Assembly: GCA_947502885.1 (NCBI GenBank)
Contig: CANNBP010000016.1
Span: forward strand, 1-64,000
Length of the DNA: 64,000 bases
Source: an uncultured Aquimarina sp.
GTDB taxonomy: Bacteria > Bacteroidota > Bacteroidia > Flavobacteriales > Flavobacteriaceae
Reading direction: 5' to 3'
Translations under genes and position numbers: made by a program
Shown here: piece after piece, positions 6,993 through 15,977 of the stretch
Numbering within the stretch: the first letter of the stretch is position 1
How the letters are laid out: each line of letters begins with the position of its first letter
The notes under the pieces: model-generated
The model's input: only the letters and a program-made list of their open reading frames with translations
What the model was told of the DNA's origin: nothing
The model's database searches: none

Positions 6993-9854
6993 ATGAGTGA
7001 AGAAATAATAAAGATATTTGAAGTAAATACTGATGCAATAGCAACTAACAGAGGGTTTTATTATCAATATCTATTGGTATTGAAAAAATGGATTAAAAAC
7101 TTTATAGATGAAAAAGACATTGTAACCCTTATAGAAGTTGAGGATGACATTAAAGAAGTAGGTGATGAAATTATTTTTACCCAAGTTAAGTGCTACACTT
7201 CTTCTTTTAGTCTAAATTCTAAGGAAATAAGGAAATCTATTTTTAATTTTTTTATACTTTATTTAAAATATCTAGACCTGAAGGAAAAATCATCTTTTTG
7301 CTTTTCTACTAACTCACAAATATCCAAAAAAGAAAAATTGCTATTAGAATGGGCAAAAAACCCAGAATTAAAGGATTATAAGCTTCTAACCTTATGCATT
7401 AAAAAAGTAAAGGAAATCCTTATCAAAGAAATAAAAGAGAGAAGAATTAAACTTTTACAAAAAGGTCTTTCGGAGGTTGAGAAAGAATCTGTAAATAGAA
7501 TCAGTGATGATTTTAAAAACAGAATAGATAAAAATATTATTGGGTCTTTTGTAAAAAGTATCCTTTGGGAATTTAATGAACTCTCCCCAGAAGAAGGTGT
7601 TGAACTACTAACAAAGGAAATCCATACACTTTTAGAGCACACAAAATTTAATGGAAAGTCAAGTTCATTGCTTTTTAGAGTTTTGACTTCTGAAATATAT
7701 AGAAGTTCACAAAAGGAAAAAAAGTCGGAAAGAGTTCTTAATAACGGTCACTTAACAACAATTATTAAGCAAACTGAGGGTGATTTATTGCAATTGGTTG
7801 ACAACAAATTGACTAAGCTCTTTAAGGTTGAGCTAGAATCGTTAAAAGTAGATGTTGCAAATTTAATAAAGACGGCAGATTTACATTCAAAGGATATAGG
7901 TTTTTTGAAAAATGAGTTAAGAAATACTTCAGTAAAAATTCCTAAACACCTAAATCTATTACCAGATTTTTCTTCAATCGATATATACGGATGGGATGAT
8001 TTTTTAAAACAAATCCATTCTGCTTTAGGCAAGAAGAAAACTATTTCTATTTATTCAGAAGGAGGAATGGGCAAAACTACTTTTGGTAAAAAATATTTGC
8101 AAACTTTTGATGAGTACGATCATATTATTTGGATAAGCGCAGAAAAGTCCATTTCGACCTCATTACTTTTAGATGATACGTTGAGAAATAATTTAAAATT
8201 TACAGCTTCAACTGAACCAGAAAGTATTGATTTTGCATTTAGAAATTTATTAAACACTTTGAATAAAATACATGGCAAAAACCTAATTGTAATTGATATT
8301 CAGGAATCCAAAAATGAGTTGTCAGAGATTAAATCGTTGTCTTTAAGTCCAAATTGGCATAAACTAATTCTAACAAGAAGTCATTTAAAAACAATTCCAA
8401 ACGAGAGATTACCAAAAATAGATTTCAATATTGCTAAAGAAATTTATTCATCTCATTGTAATAAAGAAAAAATAAATAATGAATTGCTTAAACAATTTTT
8501 TGAAGCTATCGATTATAACATATTAGTTATAGAATTAACTTCTAAAACAATTGAAAATAGCTTTGATTTATCTCTTACTGATTTTATTTTGGCATTAAAG
8601 GAGCAAGAACTTGATAAAAAGGATTTCAAAATTGATATAGATGTAAATAATGAGTCTAATTCTGTTCGAATCTTTAATTATCTATTGGAAAGATTCAGTC
8701 TTCCTACTCTCAAAAGTAATGAAAAAAATTATTTAGAATACCTAGCAATATTACCATCAACTAATATTGTTATAGAGGAACTAATCCTCATTAATGGATT
8801 AAAGAATTATGATGAAAATAAAATTACAATTACTAACAATATCAATGCCCTTGAGAAAAAAGGCCTCATAAACATAAGTTCAGATAGAAAAAGAATTGAT
8901 ATTCATAAAATAGTAAGGGAGATTATAATTTATAAAGAGAGAGAGCGGCAAAGTCCTTTTATCGCTAATATTTTTCATATAGCTTGGTTAACAAGTAGAA
9001 TTAAAGAAGGGTATAACGCTCCGAAGAATTCATTTAGATTCTTAAAATATGCGGAGTCCATAATTAATTCAATAAAAGAAGAATATAGAAGCAGTGTATA
9101 TCAACCGTTGCTTCTTCTAGAAAATGAATATTTCTATTCGATAAGATTTTATTTAGGCGCAAAAAACGAGTTGTCAAAACTAACTAGTCTAGCAAAAAGA
9201 GCTGAGAAATATGCAGGACTCGATAAGAGAGAGTTAGGTGTGATTTATAACAATCTAGCTCTTTGCTATAGTGAAAATGAAGAAGAAGATCTGGCCATAG
9301 AATATTTTCAAAAAGCTTTGAAACAATATTCTATGGAAAATAAAGAATCTTTAATACTAATTATTACCACGTTGAATAATTTATCTAGTATTTATTTAAT
9401 GCATAGTGATCTTATAAATGCAATGAAGAACTTCAAAAAAGTTCAAAGTATTAGAAAGAAATATTCCTTATACGACGACCAGCAACTTAGTATTGAATAT
9501 AGAATTTTATCTCGTTCATATGCAATAGGAGGTTCATTTAAAGAAGCTATTAACTTACTAAAGGCAGGGATAGACTTACACCTATCCCTTACATCTCTCG
9601 ATAGGAATGATTTTTATTTAGCAGCATATTACAATGAATTATCCAACTTATATCTAATAACTGAAAACATCGACGAAGCTATAAATAATCAGGAATTGGG
9701 TATAGAAATTCTTGAAAATATGGGACTTACCAATAGTACTTACTTACTAACAATGTATGAGATATCTAAAAACCTATATAATTATCTAGGTTTAGATGTA
9801 AAAGAAAATGAAATGAAAGAAAAAATTAAGGCATTTAAAGTTTACCAATCTTAA
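6993..9854 (+). CDS. Cap4/DUF4297-like nuclease - NB-ARC STAND - TPR protein (NLR/Avs-like defence)
   Basis: A 953-residue three-part protein. Residues 1-100 carry a PD-(D/E)xK-type pattern: GFYYQYL, then TLIEVEDDI and TQVKC, as in Cap4/DUF4297 nuclease domains. A STAND/NB-ARC ATPase follows, with Walker A GGMGKTT at about 357-363, a Walker B strand LIVIDIQES and the sensor strand LILTRS. From about 740 to the end there are tetratricopeptide repeats (NNLALCYSENEEEDLAIEYF and similar). The layout matches bacterial NLR/Avs antiphage proteins, in which the repeats sense a phage product and the nuclease destroys DNA. I chose the ATG at 6993 because the frame upstream offers only a TTG at 6954 and the conserved nuclease begins shortly after 6993. 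It follows the last array repeat by about 160 bases. Confidence 0.8.
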   Translation: MSEEIIKIFEVNTDAIATNRGFYYQYLLVLKKWIKNFIDEKDIVTLIEVEDDIKEVGDEIIFTQVKCYTSSFSLNSKEIRKSIFNFFILYLKYLDLKEKSSFCFSTNSQISKKEKLLLEWAKNPELKDYKLLTLCIKKVKEILIKEIKERRIKLLQKGLSEVEKESVNRISDDFKNRIDKNIIGSFVKSILWEFNELSPEEGVELLTKEIHTLLEHTKFNGKSSSLLFRVLTSEIYRSSQKEKKSERVLNNGHLTTIIKQTEGDLLQLVDNKLTKLFKVELESLKVDVANLIKTADLHSKDIGFLKNELRNTSVKIPKHLNLLPDFSSIDIYGWDDFLKQIHSALGKKKTISIYSEGGMGKTTFGKKYLQTFDEYDHIIWISAEKSISTSLLLDDTLRNNLKFTASTEPESIDFAFRNLLNTLNKIHGKNLIVIDIQESKNELSEIKSLSLSPNWHKLILTRSHLKTIPNERLPKIDFNIAKEIYSSHCNKEKINNELLKQFFEAIDYNILVIELTSKTIENSFDLSLTDFILALKEQELDKKDFKIDIDVNNESNSVRIFNYLLERFSLPTLKSNEKNYLEYLAILPSTNIVIEELILINGLKNYDENKITITNNINALEKKGLINISSDRKRIDIHKIVREIIIYKERERQSPFIANIFHIAWLTSRIKEGYNAPKNSFRFLKYAESIINSIKEEYRSSVYQPLLLLENEYFYSIRFYLGAKNELSKLTSLAKRAEKYAGLDKRELGVIYNNLALCYSENEEEDLAIEYFQKALKQYSMENKESLILIITTLNNLSSIYLMHSDLINAMKNFKKVQSIRKKYSLYDDQQLSIEYRILSRSYAIGGSFKEAINLLKAGIDLHLSLTSLDRNDFYLAAYYNELSNLYLITENIDEAINNQELGIEILENMGLTNSTYLLTMYEISKNLYNYLGLDVKENEMKEKIKAFKVYQS

Positions 9855-9963
9855 CTAATTATTTAATAAGGGTATTTTTAAGTCCCAGAACAATTACAAA
9901 GTGAATTGCTATGAGAACTTCCAGACTCATAACATAACCCTCCCTTTTCCTTAGTAATCCTTA

Positions 9964-10059
9964 TTAAGCTATTAATACTGTAGAGTGTTTTTTAATAAAT
10001 GCTTCTAATTCAAGTAAATTGTCAATGGAATGGTTAGATATTTTAATCTCTCCCGCTAC
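9964..10059 (-). repeat. Dispersed repeat, copy A (gene 3'-end remnant)
   Basis: One of three diverged copies (others at 21627-21724 and 49877-49975). Read on the minus strand, about 30 codons stay open and end in a stop: AGEIKISNHSIDNLLELEAF followed by IKKHSTVLIA. The copy ends at the short word CCCGCTAC on the plus strand, and a terminator hairpin follows, as in copy B. It looks like the preserved tail of a lost gene. Confidence 0.55.
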
Positions 10060-10068
10060 TTTTTTTAG

Positions 10069-10107
10069 AAAACCCTTGTGAATACTGGTATTTACAAGGG
10101 TTTTTTA
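10069..10107 (+). terminator. Rho-independent terminator
   Basis: A 16-base stem (AAACCCTTGTGAATAC pairing with GTATTTACAAGGGTTT, one G-U) runs into a T-run on the plus strand. It is the first strong terminator after the NLR-like gene, about 215 bases past its stop, and could also serve whatever gene once lay at the repeat copy beside it. Confidence 0.7.
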
Positions 10108-11044
10108 TTTTTACTTGTTATTCTTAATTCCGCTTAAAGTGTTGGTAATCAGTAAAAACAGGTTCGATAAATTCAAAAGTCCGGTTCTGGTTCGTAGGAA
10201 AACTCTTTAAATTTATAGTCACTTAGATTTGAATTATAAATATTCATTAAATTGTACAGAATAGGTGAATTTATCAAACTTCTATGTTGAGAGCTTTATG
10301 GAAATATATTTTAAACTGATTTTTATATCTAAATATCGGTTGTTATTATGTCAAATAGGAAAATCATAAACGACTTGATAACTTGATAACTTGACAATTG
10401 GGCTACAATTGGACATTAAAAAGTTCGATATGAGCCCAGTTCTCTCTAAGAATGATTCTCTCATTTTAATTTCAAATGTTTTAAGGAACTACCCTTCAAC
10501 TGGAATATCAGTTTGTAGGTTTAATTTTAAGTTGGTCTATGGGCTTGCTATAAATTACAAAATATTGCATCTCAGTATTTAACATATGATTTGGGAATAG
10601 CATTTAAATTAAAGGTATCTTTATCATGTTAAAATTCTGAAAGCTCCAGTTTAATCCTGTTTTCTCAAATTCAATATTCTTTTTCTGCTCTCTTATTTCT
10701 CAGCAATAGTGCAAAAAACAGGTTAAGCTAAATTAAGAATAGCAACATCAGTTTGGACGCTGTTTTCAACGTAGAAGAAGTCCTCATAATTGGATATTTC
10801 AGTTTATTTCTAAATTTAACAAAATTTTGTCCGTTATACTTGAAAAATGCCTATTACATATTGATAAACATGTCGGAGAAGATTTCATCATATGGTTTAC
10901 TAAGAATATAATTATTGGGGGGAGAAGAATAGAGAAGTATCAACCGTACTATGTTTACAGAAGCTGGTGTCTGGACAGCATCTTCGAAAATGATATAAAA
11001 TTTTAATTCTTAACAAAAAACAGGTACCGCGTCAAAATATAAAC

Positions 11045-11611
11045 ATGAGTACAAAATTATTTATAAAATATATGGTCAGTTTACGATGTAAACTCATGGT
11101 GAAAGAAGAGTTAAAAAAACTTGGATTGCATTATGTCGTTTTGGAATTAGGTGTTATTGAACTCTTAGAAGATATAACTAAAGAGCAACGTATTCAACTG
11201 GAGAAAAATCTAAGTAAATCTGGCTTAGAATTGATGGAAAATAAAAAAAGTATTCTAATTGAGAAAATTAGAAATGTCATTATCGAAATGATTCATTACA
11301 CAGACGAATTGCCTAAAGTCAATTATTCCGATTATTTAAGTGAAAAAGTTGGCTATAACTACACATATCTAGCAAATATTTTTTCTGAAGTGAAAGGAAT
11401 TACCATTCAGCAATTCATCATTATCCATAAAATTGAAAGAGTTAAAGAATTGCTTATTTATGATGAACTAAATCTTACCGAAATCTCTCATAAATTACAC
11501 TATAGCAGTGTTGCGCATTTATCTAATCAGTTCAAAAAGATCACTGGTTTAACGCCTACTTTTTATAAAAAACTTAAAGAAAAACGTAAACAAAATCTAG
11601 AAGATTTATAA
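11045..11611 (+). CDS. AraC-family transcriptional regulator
   Basis: A 188-residue DNA-binding protein. Residues 1-75 form a small ferredoxin-like domain (LFIKYMVSLRCKLMVKEELKKLG...), resembling heavy-metal-associated folds and typical of a Bacteroidota AraC subgroup. Residues 80-188 are the AraC double helix-turn-helix: YLANIFSEVKGITIQQFI, IERVKELLIYDELNLTEIS and HLSNQFKKITGLTPTFYK. The family activates or represses nearby genes. A metal-type CxxC is missing in the N-terminal domain (single Cys in SLRC). It stands alone upstream of the stress gene set and might control the paired element at 11930 and 14029, but this is inference. Confidence 0.8.
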   Translation: MSTKLFIKYMVSLRCKLMVKEELKKLGLHYVVLELGVIELLEDITKEQRIQLEKNLSKSGLELMENKKSILIEKIRNVIIEMIHYTDELPKVNYSDYLSEKVGYNYTYLANIFSEVKGITIQQFIIIHKIERVKELLIYDELNLTEISHKLHYSSVAHLSNQFKKITGLTPTFYKKLKEKRKQNLEDL

Positions 11612-11842
11612 CCAATTATATCCTGTTAGCCAGATCTTAAGCATATAAACCAATCTTTTATACAAACTTACAGGATACCACTTTTTCAATTTTGCATCAT
11701 TTAGATAAACAGATATATTGTTTTGATACTTACATACCACAAAATGCCCTGCATTAAGCTCAATGATAGCTGTTTTACCAGTCACATTTCTTATCCTGAT
11801 AGGTAAACCCATTGATAAAATTATTTTTTTATTCATAATCAT
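11606..11842 (-). CDS. Small protein of unknown function
   Basis: A 78-residue basic protein (or 76 from the second Met). It looks strand-rich (IRIRNVTGKTAIIELNAGHFVVCKYQNN) and has a Trp- and Tyr-containing helical tail. Its 3' end overlaps the AraC gene by 6 bases in convergent orientation. There is no recognised family. The strand pattern and plausible start make it more likely real than chance, but evidence is limited. Confidence 0.4.
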   Translation of the reverse strand: MIMNKKIILSMGLPIRIRNVTGKTAIIELNAGHFVVCKYQNNISVYLNDAKLKKWYPVSLYKRLVYMLKIWLTGYNWL

Positions 11843-11929
11843 AAAGGTGATCTATTTTTGCCAGAAATCATGCTTGTTGAAAGTTATTTTTATACTAAAT
11901 AATCTTTTGCTGTATTGATATTTGAGAAT

Positions 11930-11969
11930 GTGTGATATATGTAATATGGATTTAGTGTAGTATAACACA
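11930..11969 (+). promoter_or_regulatory. Paired 40-bp upstream element, copy 1
   Basis: This block shares 31 of 40 bases, without gaps, with 14029-14068. The first 16 bases (GTGTGATATATGTAAT) are identical and most differences are transitions. The ends (TGTGATA and TATAACACA) form a loose inverted repeat. It ends 43 bases before the SPFH gene. An operator or promoter for a shared stress regulator is the simplest reading. Confidence 0.6.
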
Positions 11970-12012
11970 ATGTATATTTAATTATCCAATTTTGTAGTAA
12001 AATAAAAGTAAA

Positions 12013-12867
12013 ATGGATGATCAAGATATAAATCAAATAAAGAATGCATTGAAAAATGGAAAATGGAAGAAATTATTCATTTTGGCATTTGTATTTATAC
12101 TATTAATAGCATTTAAGCCGTGGGTTCAGGTAGGAGCAGGTGAAAGAGGAATTGTTCAAAATTTTGGGGCAGTTCAAGATGTTGTACTAGGGGAAGGGAT
12201 TCACTTCAAAATACCAATAATGCAAACAGTGATTCTAATGGATGTAAAGATCCAAAAAACGATGACTGATGCTGCATCCTCCTCCTCAGACCTTCAGGAT
12301 GTAGATTTATCAGTGGCCTTGAATTATCATATTATACCGGATAAAGCAAATTTGGTTTACCAAACCATTGGAGTAGAATTTAAAGAGCGTATTATTGATC
12401 CAGCCATTCAAGAGGTAATGAAAGCCGTTTCAGCCAGATATACTGCAGAAGAATTAATTACCAAAAGACCAGCCGTTAGCACCGAAATGCAACAAGCACT
12501 TACCTCAAGATTACTTGCATCAAATATATCAGTTGATGCATTCTCTATTATCTCTTTCAGCTTTTCCCAAACTTTTACTGATGCTATTGAGGCAAAACAA
12601 ACTGCAGAACAAAATGCATTAAAGGCAAAACGAGATTTGGATCGTATAAAAGTAGAAGCAGAACAAACAATTACCGCAGCGAAAGCTGAAGCAGAGGCAT
12701 TGCGTTTACAAAAAATGAATATTTCACCCGATCTAATCGAACTCAGAAAGATAGAAGCAAACCTTAAAGCTATAGAAAAATGGAACGGAATTTTACCTCA
12801 AGTTACAGGTGCAGGTGCTATACCCTTCATCGGAGTAAGTGATGTTGCTAAAAAGTTAAAACAATGA
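12013..12867 (+). CDS. Prohibitin/SPFH-domain membrane protein
   Basis: A 284-residue protein of the prohibitin (SPFH, band 7) family. A cytosolic N-terminus of about 20 residues is followed by one membrane segment (LFILAFVFILLIAF, residues 21-35). The SPFH domain (40-215) includes VGAGERGIVQNFGAV, LGEGIHFKIP and VKIQKT. A coiled-coil helix (KQTAEQNALKAKRDLDRIKVEAEQ) and IEKWNGILPQVTG close the protein. Such proteins form large rings in the membrane that scaffold proteases and stabilise membrane domains. It stands with a mechanosensitive channel and other stress genes, and the 40-bp element lies just upstream. Confidence 0.85.
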   Translation: MDDQDINQIKNALKNGKWKKLFILAFVFILLIAFKPWVQVGAGERGIVQNFGAVQDVVLGEGIHFKIPIMQTVILMDVKIQKTMTDAASSSSDLQDVDLSVALNYHIIPDKANLVYQTIGVEFKERIIDPAIQEVMKAVSARYTAEELITKRPAVSTEMQQALTSRLLASNISVDAFSIISFSFSQTFTDAIEAKQTAEQNALKAKRDLDRIKVEAEQTITAAKAEAEALRLQKMNISPDLIELRKIEANLKAIEKWNGILPQVTGAGAIPFIGVSDVAKKLKQ

Positions 12868-13027
12868 TAGGATAATCTTATGGGGCAATCTATAGCTTAT
12901 GATATTTTTTTTATATGATTCATTTGATTTTTTTAACAAAAAAATAAGTTAACATATAACTATCTTTAAAATAATCAAAATTAGTTTTTAGCTTCATATT
13001 GGGTTTGATAAAGACAGGTCATCGCCT

Positions 13028-13918
13028 ATGAAAATAATAGATTTCATAACTAAATGGAGCAACAATTACATCGTAATTGTGGTTTTAGTCATTTTGGTGA
13101 CAATGGCACTTATCAAAGTATCGATATGGGTACTCAATAAGTACATTCTGCATACTTCAAAGAAATCTCAAATAGCGCCTACTCATTATCATTTTTTTAA
13201 AAATGCTGTTGCTTTTCTATTTTGGCTAATTGCCCTAGCCACCATTACTTTCCTAATCCCTCCTCTTAAAGCTTATGCACTTACGGTTTTTGCAAGTGCT
13301 GGTATTTTCCTAGCAATTCTTGGATTAGCAGCACAACAAGCATTATCTAATATTGTTAGTGGAACCTTTATTGTTATTTTCAAGCCATTTAGAGTTGGTG
13401 ATTTTATCACAATTGCCAATCAATATACAGGGACAGTAGAAGATATTACTTTAAGACACACAGTAATTGTCAATTTTGAAAATAGAAGGATCATTATCCC
13501 AAACTCAATAATAAGTGGTGAAACAGTTATCAATAGTAGTATTGCAAATGAAAAAATATGTCAATCAATTGAGATTGGAATAAGTTATGAAAGCAATATT
13601 GATACCGCCAAAACCATTATGAGAGAGGAGGCAGAAAAACACCCTTTTTGTATTGACAACCGATCTAAGAAACAAAAAAATAAAAGTATAGAAATTGTTC
13701 AGGTTTTTCTTATTGGTTTTGGTGAGAGTAGTGTAAACCTGAAAGCTAGAGTATGGTGTGATAATCCATACAAAGCTTTTGATATGCACTATGATATTAA
13801 TCAATCTATTAAAAAAAGGTTTGATAAAGAAAGTATTGAAATCCCATATCCACACCGTACAATTGTTTATAAGGAGCCTTTTAAAAAGGGGAGTGATATA
13901 ATGCCTTCTTCTTTATAA
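13028..13918 (+). CDS. MscS-family mechanosensitive ion channel
   Basis: A 296-residue small-conductance mechanosensitive channel. Three N-terminal membrane segments lie at about residues 14-36, 55-77 and 82-112, the last being the glycine/alanine-rich pore helix (FASAGIFLAILGLAAQQALSNIVSG). The MscS beta domain follows (FKPFRVGDFITI, GTVEDITLRHT, NFENRRIIIPNS) and then the alpha/beta C-terminus. It opens under membrane tension to release ions and solutes during osmotic downshock. It lies 160 bases after the SPFH gene in the same direction and probably belongs to the same stress response. Confidence 0.9.
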   Translation: MKIIDFITKWSNNYIVIVVLVILVTMALIKVSIWVLNKYILHTSKKSQIAPTHYHFFKNAVAFLFWLIALATITFLIPPLKAYALTVFASAGIFLAILGLAAQQALSNIVSGTFIVIFKPFRVGDFITIANQYTGTVEDITLRHTVIVNFENRRIIIPNSIISGETVINSSIANEKICQSIEIGISYESNIDTAKTIMREEAEKHPFCIDNRSKKQKNKSIEIVQVFLIGFGESSVNLKARVWCDNPYKAFDMHYDINQSIKKRFDKESIEIPYPHRTIVYKEPFKKGSDIMPSSL

Positions 13919-14028
13919 TTAGACTCTTTTGTTTATGATTAATAAGAAAAACCTCAAAAGGAGAATTACTATCTAATCATATCCTAATAAATTATTAATC
14001 TGACAAATAGGCTGTTTAATATTCAAAA

Positions 14029-14068
14029 GTGTGATATATGTAATGTAGACCTAAACTAGTGTAACGCA
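14029..14068 (+). promoter_or_regulatory. Paired 40-bp upstream element, copy 2
   Basis: The second copy of the element at 11930-11969, sharing 31/40 bases. It lies 87 bases before a 38-codon Lys-rich gene that heads the cupin, GT14, CsbD-like and GroES genes. Two copies in front of two adjacent same-strand gene groups argue for co-regulation. Confidence 0.6.
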
Positions 14069-14155
14069 TTAAAGTATTAATTAACTGATTTTTGTATACG
14101 TATCAAACTCCTTTTTATACTTGAAGGGGTGTTAATAATCTAAAAATAGAAAATC

Positions 14156-14272
14156 ATGTCAAAAGAAAAAGAAGGTAAATCCAAGTCAGGTAAAAAAGCA
14201 CCTGCAAAAAATTTGAAAGAAAAAAGGGCCGCAAAAGCTGCAAAAAGAAAGGAGAAAAGGAGTGGTGAATGA
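14156..14272 (+). CDS. 38-residue Lys/Ala-rich small protein
   Basis: A short reading frame starting with ATG and ending TGA encodes MSKEKEGKSKSGKKAPAKNL and a further 18 residues rich in Lys, Arg, Ala and Glu. It is highly basic and probably disordered or nucleic-acid-binding, like many small stress proteins. It begins 87 bases after regulatory element copy 2 and is the first gene of this stress group. The strong amino-acid bias and good position support it; no family is recognised. Confidence 0.6.
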   Translation: MSKEKEGKSKSGKKAPAKNLKEKRAAKAAKRKEKRSGE

Positions 14273-14336
14273 ACGTTATGTAAAAAATCGTGATCATCTT
14301 ATTCTAGTTTAGCATTAATCTTCTATCCTATTATCC

Positions 14337-14687
14337 ATGAAAAACCAAGAATTAGAAAAATCCTTTAAACTTAAGTTGGTTGATACTATTGATTATGAAC
14401 CTGGATCTGTGATTATGAAAGCTATCCTGAAGAAGAAAACGGGAACTGTAACTATATTATCATTTGATAGTGGAGAAGCGTTGCCCTCTAAAATATCTCC
14501 TTTTGACAATCTTATTCAGATTATAGACGGAGAAGCTGAAATTATTATTAATGAAGAATCAAATACGATTGAAACCGGTCACGTAATCATTATCCCAGCT
14601 CATACAAGAAATGTAGTAAAGGCTAATAAACGGTTTAAAATGATGTCGATCATCATTAAAAGCGGTTATGAAGATGTGAGCATTTAG
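14337..14687 (+). CDS. Cupin-domain protein
   Basis: A 116-residue single-domain cupin. The beta-barrel pattern is clear: KKKTGTVTILSFDSGEALPSKIS, then LIQIIDGEAEIIINEE and the second motif IETGHVIIIPAHTRNVVKA. The usual metal-binding histidine pair of motif 1 is missing (EALPSK instead of HxH) and only one His remains in motif 2, so an enzymatic metal centre is doubtful; it may bind a small ligand. It belongs to the run of stress genes under element copy 2. Confidence 0.8.
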   Translation: MKNQELEKSFKLKLVDTIDYEPGSVIMKAILKKKTGTVTILSFDSGEALPSKISPFDNLIQIIDGEAEIIINEESNTIETGHVIIIPAHTRNVVKANKRFKMMSIIIKSGYEDVSI

Positions 14688-14705
14688 AATTTAAATATAA
14701 AGGAT

Positions 14706-14873
14706 ATGGAAGGACAAGAAAATAAATTCAAACCAGGTGATACTGTTTACGCCAAAGCAAATCCTGAAGTTAAATTGATTGTACGATTATACTACCGCCG
14801 AATCTATTACTGTACGTTTGCAGAAGATCCTAAGAAAAAGGAAGTAGTGTTTTTTGAAAGAGAGCTTTTATAA
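14706..14873 (+). CDS. 55-residue small protein, paralogue of the 20719 gene
   Basis: A 55-codon gene between the cupin and the glycosyltransferase. The protein reads KFKPGDTVYAKANPEVKLIV and then RRIYYCTFAEDP, ending in FFERELL. It aligns along its length with the 60-residue protein at 20719-20901 (YKIGDTVFTKINPSISLIV and DGIYYCGFQNDP). The GDxV start and small beta pattern resemble YodC/DUF2158-type SH3-like proteins. Function unknown. Confidence 0.65.
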   Translation: MEGQENKFKPGDTVYAKANPEVKLIVRLYYRRIYYCTFAEDPKKKEVVFFERELL

Positions 14874-14922
14874 TGATTACTTAAAATGACTAAAGTTAAG
14901 AACAAGATAACACATCCATAAA

Positions 14923-15969
14923 ATGACACAAGAATTAGGCATAACAAAAATGCAAAGCTTTCATTTTAACATTCCAGAAAAGAAGCCGAAGATTGCCTAC
15001 TTCATATTGGTTCACCGTTTTCCTGAACAGTTCAAACGATTGTTTAAAGCCATTTACCATCCAGAAAACCACTACTTAATACAGATCGATCAAGAGATTG
15101 ATATAAACACTGAAAAGAGCGTTAAAACATTTTTGGCAGATTACTCCAGCGTTTATCTTTTAAAAAGTAAAAATGTAGAGAGGAGAGGATATAGTATGGT
15201 ACAGTCTCAAATTAATGGGATGAAATACCTTCTAAATCGTTGTCTTAAATGGGATTTTTTTATTAATCTAAGCGATCAGGATTTTCCTTTGAAATCTCAA
15301 GATTTTATTTTTGATTTTTTGAGCAGGAATAAAGAAAAAAACTTCATAAAAATAGTCAATCAAATTAAGAAGAAACCTGATACGCTAAACCGCTTTGAAA
15401 ACCATTTTCAGGAGATAGATATTGGCTTTTCGGGCATACCCTATAAAAGATCTTTCATGAAAAATGTGACTTGGTATGTCGGCGGGCAATGGATGATCTT
15501 GACCAGAGCATGCTGTGAATTTATTTGTTACAGTCCCGAAATGAAAAAGTTTGAAGATTTCTATCGTAAGATCCTATTTGCTGATAAATCATTTTTTCAA
15601 ACTGCATTAATGAATACTTCATTCAAAGAAACGATCATAAACGATGATAAGAGAGTTGTTGTAAGGGTAGTTGATGGTGATATAACTTTGAAACCAGAAA
15701 CTTTGACAAGAGCGGATGTCGATTTCTTAATACAAGGAGACAACTTATTCGCCAGAAAATTCGACGAAAGGGTTGATGAATCTATATTGGGTATTTTTGA
15801 GGAAGCTTTAAGAAGACCATATCAAATAACAAATAATGCTAATAATATTGACTTTAGCCTTCTTCCAATGCTTAGTATTAATGCGAAAAAAAGTCTCCTA
15901 TTAGATCCAGAAACAATCATAAATCCTCCAACTCAATTAACTAAACAAATGCTTAATGGAAACAAATAA
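14923..15969 (+). CDS. Core-2/I-branching-like glycosyltransferase (GT14)
   Basis: A 348-residue glycosyltransferase of the Branch (core-2 beta-1,6-N-acetylglucosaminyltransferase) group. Signature parts are KIAYFILVHRFPEQFKRLF, HYLIQIDQE, the WDFFINLSDQDFPLK motif (family form WdyfInLSgqDfPl) at about residue 110, and VTWYVGGQWMILTRA near 190. There is no signal peptide or membrane anchor, so it likely acts in the cytosol. It transfers a sugar, in animals GlcNAc, from a nucleotide donor; the acceptor here is unknown. It is embedded in stress genes, unlike a polysaccharide cluster, which is unusual. Confidence 0.85.
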   Translation: MTQELGITKMQSFHFNIPEKKPKIAYFILVHRFPEQFKRLFKAIYHPENHYLIQIDQEIDINTEKSVKTFLADYSSVYLLKSKNVERRGYSMVQSQINGMKYLLNRCLKWDFFINLSDQDFPLKSQDFIFDFLSRNKEKNFIKIVNQIKKKPDTLNRFENHFQEIDIGFSGIPYKRSFMKNVTWYVGGQWMILTRACCEFICYSPEMKKFEDFYRKILFADKSFFQTALMNTSFKETIINDDKRVVVRVVDGDITLKPETLTRADVDFLIQGDNLFARKFDERVDESILGIFEEALRRPYQITNNANNIDFSLLPMLSINAKKSLLLDPETIINPPTQLTKQMLNGNK

Positions 15970-15977
15970 ATAGTAAA

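Larger units (their letters stand above)
9855..11044. other. Long gene-poor stretch
   Basis: Almost 1.2 kb without a convincing gene. It holds a dispersed repeat copy (9964-10059) and a strong hairpin terminator (10069-10107). A plus-strand stretch at about 10741-11006 is free of stops and ends in a TAA but has no start codon, so it may be a worn gene remnant. The motif AAAAACAGGT recurs near 10152, 10713 and 11016. The rest is AT-rich with nothing recognisable. Confidence 0.5.

Noticed and set aside
10391..10582. 63-codon plus-strand frame in the gene-poor stretch
   Set aside because: No promoter context, no family resemblance and composition typical of chance AT-rich frames.
10741..11006. 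Stop-free stretch reading FQRRRSPHNWIFQF and onwards
   Set aside because: It has no start codon and no recognisable domain. It may be a remnant but cannot be supported as a pseudogene.
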